Origin: Rhodocytophaga rosea | GTDB lineage: Bacteria > Bacteroidota > Bacteroidia > Cytophagales > 172606-1 | Direction of reading: 5' to 3' | Assembly (NCBI RefSeq): GCF_010119975.1 | Contig: NZ_CP048222.1 | Span: 682,001 to 746,000, forward strand | DNA length: 64,000 bases | Shown here: piece by piece, positions 59,631 through 64,000 of the stretch | How the letters are laid out: every line of letters begins with the position of its first letter | How positions within the stretch are numbered: position 1 is the stretch's first letter | Position numbers and translations under genes: made by a program | The notes under the pieces: model-generated | Databases searched by the model: none | What the model saw: only the letters and a program-made list of their open reading frames with translations | What the model was told of the DNA's origin: nothing

Positions 59631-60713
59631 ATGCTGAGTATACTAACAAGCTTTCTGACTTCTTTTATTATTACCTATACAGCAATTCCCATGGTTCTTA
59701 GAGTAGCTCAGATTCGAAAAATATTTGATGAACCAGACGAACGCAAAATTCATAAAAAAACAATTCCAGCACTAGGTGGGGTAGCTATGTTTTCAGGGCT
59801 TTTCTTTTCCATCATGTTCTGGAGCCAACCAGAATTATTTATTAACCTTCGCTGGGTAATACTCTCTCTAGTCATTATGTTCTTACTAGGATTGAAAGAT
59901 GACATTGTTTCTATCAATCCTTATAAAAAGTTAATCGGCCAGATTGTAGCCGCAATGTTGGTTGTAGTATGGGGAGACATTCGGCTTAATAGCTTACATG
60001 GTTTATTTGGGATCTATGAACTAATTCCTGCTATTGATATTGTATTATCTATCTTTGTGATGATTGTCATAGTAAATGCATTCAATCTTATTGATGGTAT
60101 AGATGGTTTAGCCGGTGGCATTGGTGTGATAGCTTCATTGGTATTTGGTGGCATGTTTTTAATTAGCAATGAACCATTATTAGCCTTGATTTCTTTTTCG
60201 CTAACAGGTGCTTTACTTGCTTTCTTAAGATATAATTTCTCTCCAGCTTCTATTTTTATGGGAGATGGAGGCTCTCTAGTAACAGGCTTTATTCTAGCTA
60301 TCCTTTGTATACGTTTTATTAATATTAATGAAAACTTAATTAGTGAAACCAGTCATTTCCCAGCACCTGCTATTGCACTTGCTATTCTGATTGTTCCTTT
60401 AGCAGACACATTAAGAGTGTTTATTATTAGAATAATGAATAAAAAATCTCCATTCAGTGCAGATAGAAATCATATTCATCATCTATTATTAAACCTAAGA
60501 TTAAACCATAAAAAAGCAGCTCTTACCTTATATTTAATGAATATACTTTTTATATTTATGTCATTTGCCTTTTTTCACATAGGAGTAAACTTTCTTTTCT
60601 TTTTAGTGGTGGTTACCGCATTTATCATGAGTCAAATACCATATATTATTTTACAAAATAAAAAGTCTGAAAAGAAAGAAAATGGAGTACTAAACCTATT
60701 TTGGAAAAGATAA
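59631..60713 (+). CDS. MraY/WecA-family undecaprenyl-phosphate sugar-1-phosphate transferase
   Basis: A 360-residue integral membrane enzyme with about ten helices. It starts polysaccharide assembly by moving a sugar-1-phosphate (often GlcNAc-1-phosphate) onto undecaprenyl phosphate. The cytoplasmic motifs are LGLKDDIVSINPYKKL, the NAFNLIDGIDGLAGG catalytic segment, FMGDGGSLVTGF, and the WecA-type histidine motif DRNHIHHLLL. The histidine motif and the lack of MraY-specific signs favour WecA-like over MraY. It comes five bases after a GT2 gene, which may add the next sugar. Confidence 0.93.
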   Translation: MLSILTSFLTSFIITYTAIPMVLRVAQIRKIFDEPDERKIHKKTIPALGGVAMFSGLFFSIMFWSQPELFINLRWVILSLVIMFLLGLKDDIVSINPYKKLIGQIVAAMLVVVWGDIRLNSLHGLFGIYELIPAIDIVLSIFVMIVIVNAFNLIDGIDGLAGGIGVIASLVFGGMFLISNEPLLALISFSLTGALLAFLRYNFSPASIFMGDGGSLVTGFILAILCIRFININENLISETSHFPAPAIALAILIVPLADTLRVFIIRIMNKKSPFSADRNHIHHLLLNLRLNHKKAALTLYLMNILFIFMSFAFFHIGVNFLFFLVVVTAFIMSQIPYIILQNKKSEKKENGVLNLFWKR

Positions 60714-61224
60714 CATATTGCTAAAAAACTAAAATCATACACGTCCCAACTCTTTTCAAGCCAACAGATATATCCAAATTAAACTGCTAAACCTACAATT
60801 AATCGCTATCCAAGTAAGTAGAAAAACAAAAATAGTATAAACCATCCTGATTTTGACGAATACATCAAAAGTTAATAAAACTCCATATTTAAGCTAATTC
60901 GAAAGGTTATTTATTGTAATGAGGCTTTAAACTAAATCTGCTGATTTACTTATTATAATATTGTATTAATTTAAGGTAAAAAACCGGACAAAGTTTGATC
61001 AACCGTCTCCCTTACAATCATTTCAAAGAGTGAGTAAACTTTTAAATTCCTACATAATTTCACATGCAATCTACTCTATTGTTCAAAATGGCTTGAGACG
61101 CTTGTTGATTATTTATCCATATACTTGTTTCATTAAAAACCATCGATATTGGAAACTTAAATAAAATGGTAAATACTATTTCTTTTCACTTATATTATAT
61201 ATTCCTAATCAGGCTGTTATAAAC
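60714..61224. other. intergenic region, 511 bases, AT-rich
   Basis: No gene, RNA or strong hairpin recognised. The gap breaks the polysaccharide run in two and may hold a second promoter. Confidence 0.5.
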
Positions 61225-61800
61225 ATGACTTTATATTCAGTTACAACAAAAGTAAAGACTGATTTATCCAAATATGATAATTCAAGCTATTCTACTCAGG
61301 CTTCTTCAATAAAAAAAGGATGCTGGTACTTGTTAAATATATTATTTTTAAAGAATCCATTAAATCCATTTACATCTCTAAAAGTTTTTTTCTTAAAAAG
61401 CTTTGGAGCTAAAGTAGGGAAACAAGTTGTAATAAAACCTAGCGTTAATATTAAATATCCATGGCTGTTAGAAATTGGACATAATGTATGGATAGGTGAA
61501 AATGTATGGATAGATAACCTGACAAAAGTAATTATACAAAACAATGTTGTCATATCACAAGGAGCAATGCTACTTACTGGTAGCCATAACTATACAAAAC
61601 CTAATTTTGATTTAATTGTCGGGGAAATTATTTTGGAAGAGGGGGTATGGATAGGAGCAAAATCAATTGTTTGTCCAGGAGTAATTTGTAAAACACATAG
61701 CGTGTTAGCTGTAAATTCTGTGGCAACTAAAAATCTTGAGCCATATTTTGTTTATCAAGGCAATCCTGCAGAAAAGAAAAGAGAAAGGATCATACAATGA
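61225..61800 (+). CDS. WcaF-like acetyltransferase (left-handed beta-helix)
   Basis: A 191-residue hexapeptide-repeat acyltransferase of the WcaF type from colanic-acid loci. The helical lead (GCWYLLNILFLKNPLNPF) is followed by turns such as IGHNVWIGENVWIDNL, the catalytic His region LLTGSHNYTKPNFD, and EEGVWIGAKSIVCPGV, ending in the YQGNPAEKKRERI motif of the family. It probably acetylates a sugar of the nascent repeat unit with acetyl-CoA. Its neighbours are a GT2, a WecA-like transferase and a GT1, which fits a surface polysaccharide locus. Confidence 0.92.
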   Translation: MTLYSVTTKVKTDLSKYDNSSYSTQASSIKKGCWYLLNILFLKNPLNPFTSLKVFFLKSFGAKVGKQVVIKPSVNIKYPWLLEIGHNVWIGENVWIDNLTKVIIQNNVVISQGAMLLTGSHNYTKPNFDLIVGEIILEEGVWIGAKSIVCPGVICKTHSVLAVNSVATKNLEPYFVYQGNPAEKKRERIIQ

Positions 61801-62009
61801 TTATATTATAGATTTGTTCATTTCTTTACTCTATCTTTGAATGATAGAAATACCGCATTAGTATAAGTAACTATCTAATTACCTACACAGAATTTATATC
61901 ATATGTAGTGCTTTCATGTAAAAGCAACATATGGATATTTTTTGATTAATCCAATAATATACCCCTACTCTTATTAATTTAAGCTTATTTGTACATATTT
62001 CAATCAATA

Positions 62010-63011
62010 GTGAAAGATTTTACTGTCATTTTTTTTCAGCGTAAGCCCCGTACGTATGGCAATTTTAGTATTGAAATATTATTTGAAGCCATTCGTTCAA
62101 AACTTCCTCCATTTATTCATAGCAAAACCGTAATATCAAAATACGAGAGTAATGGCCTTTGGAAGAGGATATATAACACTATAGAAGCTTATTTTCGGCA
62201 AGGTGATATAAATCATGTAACTGGAGACGTACATTTTTTAACTTTTTTGCTGAAAAAGAAAAAAACCATTTTAACTATTCATGATTGTGGCTTCATGAAC
62301 CATCCATCAAGAGTAGCCAGGCAAATATTGAAGCTGTTTTGGTTAAAATTTCCAATTGCACGAAGCGAACTAATTACTGTTGTATCGCAGGCTACTAAAG
62401 ATGATATACTAAAACATATTTCTTGCAATCCTAAGAAGATTGTAGTGATTCCTAATTTTATTTTACCAGGATTTAACCTTTTTCCAAAAGAGTTTAATTC
62501 AAAACAACCTAGGTTGCTACACATTGGAACAGCACCTAACAAAAATCTCGAACGGTTAATTGAAGCCATACAAGGCATTGATTGCCAGTTAGATATTATT
62601 GGAAAATTAAACGAAAGGCAATTTAAGTTATTAAATAATTATAATATACAGTATACAAATTATTATAACCTGACTGAACTAGAAATTATTCAAAGGTATC
62701 ATCAATGTGATATACTTACATTTGTTTCCACATTTGAAGGATTTGGAGTACCTATTTTAGAAGCTCAAGCTATCGAACGTGCAGTGATTACAAGTAGTAT
62801 TTCTTCAATGCCTGAAGTAGCTGGTGATGGGGCTTGTTTAGTTGATCCATATAATGTAATTGATATTCGACAAGGTATTTTGAGAATCATAAAAGATGAA
62901 GAATACCGCAACCAAATAATTTACAAGGGTAAAGAAAACGTGAAGCATTTTAAATTAGAGGTGATTATAAAACAATATGTAAATTTATATGAACAGTTAC
63001 TTCACTCCTAA
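62010..63011 (+). CDS. glycosyltransferase family 1 (GT-B) protein, GTG start
   Basis: About 333 residues from GTG at 62010 (VKDFTVIFFQRKPRTYG); an in-frame TTG at 61989 would add seven residues and no ATG is available. The N-terminal FFQRKPRTYGNFSIE and HVTGDVHFLT and LTIHDCGFM are followed by the C-terminal donor domain: PRLLHIGTAPNKNLERLIEA, YHQCDILTFVSTFEGFGVPI and LEAQAIERAVITSSISSMPE, including the E(x7)E motif with EGFG. It probably transfers a nucleotide-activated sugar during repeat-unit assembly. It is convergent with the exosortase pair that follows. Confidence 0.9.
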   Translation: MKDFTVIFFQRKPRTYGNFSIEILFEAIRSKLPPFIHSKTVISKYESNGLWKRIYNTIEAYFRQGDINHVTGDVHFLTFLLKKKKTILTIHDCGFMNHPSRVARQILKLFWLKFPIARSELITVVSQATKDDILKHISCNPKKIVVIPNFILPGFNLFPKEFNSKQPRLLHIGTAPNKNLERLIEAIQGIDCQLDIIGKLNERQFKLLNNYNIQYTNYYNLTELEIIQRYHQCDILTFVSTFEGFGVPILEAQAIERAVITSSISSMPEVAGDGACLVDPYNVIDIRQGILRIIKDEEYRNQIIYKGKENVKHFKLEVIIKQYVNLYEQLLHS

Positions 63012-63243
63012 ACGATTAATGGAATATTAACTAGAAATAATGAAACTTATTTAGCTCAAGAAATAAAGTAATTAGAGAAAATATCTGATTTTTTGCCAAA
63101 TCTAAAAAAGACTGTCTATCTGCTATAGAATATTATCCGTACCATATCGGCAGTATTTGTTTGGATCAGTTTAGACCGTTTTATAATGTTTATAAAAATT
63201 GGATTATTATCAGGATTAAGTATTACAGCTTGTAAAAAAGCTA

Positions 63244-63732
63244 TTATATTAACTGTTTATTAATTTGATTGAGTTTAAGCGTGGGGAGTAGAAATATGGT
63301 TGTAAGGGGAGTAGAGAAAAAATTAAATAATTCTACTGAAAAAATTCCTATTTCAAAAATACCCGTCATCTTACAGAGCAAGTTTGTACTTACATATAAA
63401 AAAAAGCCTAACAATATTAAGTAAAGAGAGAATTTAACAGATATAGTATTTTTGTAAACAATCCATATAATGGATATAGTTAACAATCCATTGAAGAAAT
63501 AATAAAAGATAAGTTCTATATTTTTAAGGTTATTTGAGGAAAAAGCTCCATAATTACCTAAAAATGAAAAATCTAAAAAACTGTTGATGAAATCAAAAAG
63601 ATAACCTTTATTATCGCCGTAATAGAATTGATAACAAAATATCTGTACAGCAAAAAGGAGTATTGAAAGTATTATTTTGAAACGCTTAGATACATAGATC
63701 TTGTGCTTCGTTCTAATAGGTTTTACTAGCAA
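63244..63732 (-). CDS. exosortase F system-associated-type membrane protein
   Basis: A 162-residue protein with four or five hydrophobic segments (IILSILLFAVQIFCYQFYYG, IELIFYYFFNGLLTISIIWIV, FSLYLILLGFFLYVSTNLLC, LFNFFSTPLTTIFLLPTL). The size, topology and position right behind an exosortase gene match the exosortase F-associated family (TIGR04127 type) of Bacteroidota. The function of that family is not known; it is taken as a partner of the exosortase. The first codons overlap the end of the exosortase gene by 20 bases, so the two are certainly co-transcribed. Family by pattern and context. Confidence 0.75.
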   Translation of the reverse strand: MLVKPIRTKHKIYVSKRFKIILSILLFAVQIFCYQFYYGDNKGYLFDFINSFLDFSFLGNYGAFSSNNLKNIELIFYYFFNGLLTISIIWIVYKNTISVKFSLYLILLGFFLYVSTNLLCKMTGIFEIGIFSVELFNFFSTPLTTIFLLPTLKLNQINKQLI

Positions 63733-64000
63733 CTTTATTTAAAATTAATAAGTTTTTTCTATTACTGAACCGATTAGCCCAGATCATCCAAAGTGCAAAA
63801 ACACATAAATATACCGCAACAGTATAAGTATATTTATGATTGAACTCAAAAGAACTTTGATAATGTATGCTGTTTAAAAGCAATATCTGGACACGTATTA
63901 AATTAATTAGGCAGATCAAAATACTCCCAAAAAATATGTAAACACCTTTTAAACGCCAGTTCCCTGGATATGCAATTATAAAACCAATAAATAGCATAAT
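63713..64000 (-). CDS. exosortase (XrtF-like), C-terminal part, runs off the window
   Basis: The frame stays open to the right edge, so the N-terminus lies outside. The visible part has the exosortase end: GNWRLKGVYIFFGSILICLI, the conserved Arg in INLIRVQILLL, the His in FNHKYTYTVAVYL, and a final membrane helix VYLCVFALWMIWANRF. The nucleophile Cys should lie upstream of the window edge. Exosortases are membrane cysteine transpeptidases that process sorting-tagged surface proteins, and their genes often lie in exopolysaccharide loci, as here. Confidence 0.85.
   Translation of the reverse strand: MMLFIGFIIAYPGNWRLKGVYIFFGSILICLINLIRVQILLLNSIHYQSSFEFNHKYTYTVAVYLCVFALWMIWANRFSNRKNLLILNKVASKTY

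Noticed and set aside
1-64000. CRISPR arrays, rRNA genes, or a named defence system
   Set aside because: No regularly spaced repeats, rRNA sequence or defence-type gene set was seen.

Overview
The window looks like chromosomal DNA of a Bacteroidota bacterium, most likely of the order Cytophagales. Supporting signs are a TonB-dependent receptor with a carboxypeptidase-like N-terminal domain, LytTR/LytS-type two-component proteins, PorE-like TPR/propeller/OmpA lipoprotein-type outer-membrane proteins, DUF2911 and DUF5606 proteins, an XrtF-type exosortase pair, and promoters of the Bacteroidota type (TTTG, about 20 bases, TAnnTTTG; the clearest lies in front of the tRNA-Gln gene). Base composition is moderately AT-rich and becomes clearly more AT-rich after about 58 kb. 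The genus cannot be fixed from the sequence alone.

Layout. 0.1-1.7 kb: Dps, a SelW-like redox protein and a small lipoprotein. 1.8-6.5 kb: a minus-strand sugar-metabolism run (exported beta-propeller protein, DUF1080 glycoside-hydrolase-like protein, two sugar phosphate isomerase/epimerase-like proteins, a cupin). 6.9-13.2 kb: single genes (LCM-type methyltransferase, double-SGNH esterase, beta-lactamase-like hydrolase, PQQ-type sugar dehydrogenase lipoprotein, ABM monooxygenase). 13.3-17.7 kb: TonB receptor, LytS-type kinase and LytTR regulator in one apparent operon. 18-25.7 kb: IlvD/Edd dehydratase, ABC permease, Tat-tagged 2-hydroxyacid dehydrogenase, GT9 and an unknown protein. 26-45.6 kb: mainly core genes (dCMP deaminase, HhH-GPD glycosylase, GT9, rnc-fabF-acpP, pyk, DUF5606, TonB C-terminal protein, engB, two PorE-like proteins, DJ-1/PfpI, Hsp20-like), containing two identical 864-bp IS5-family insertions. 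45.8-49.3 kb: a putative secreted HExxH metallopeptidase, an XRE/S24 regulator, a ceramidase-domain lipoprotein and tRNA-Gln.

49.4-56.3 kb is a gene graveyard beside the tRNA: relics of a PhoD phosphatase, an NTF2-like protein and an AraC regulator, one intact family-2 glycosyltransferase, then piled-up insertion sequences (IS5-like, three IS3 members with one nested inside another, and an IS630-like remnant). Two of the IS3 elements carry the same 30-base insertion just upstream of the A6G frameshift site. Its only difference between copies is a base that pairs with a synonymous difference in the downstream coding sequence, so a 9-bp stem is kept in both. This is the most unusual signal in the window.

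56.4-64 kb: an intact PhoD phosphatase, a long AT-rich leader with a palindromic site that is also found in the graveyard, then a surface-polysaccharide locus (GT2, WecA/MraY-like initiating transferase, WcaF-like acetyltransferase, GT1) facing an exosortase-associated protein and an exosortase that runs off the right edge. Polysaccharide assembly and exosortase-dependent surface anchoring probably work together here.
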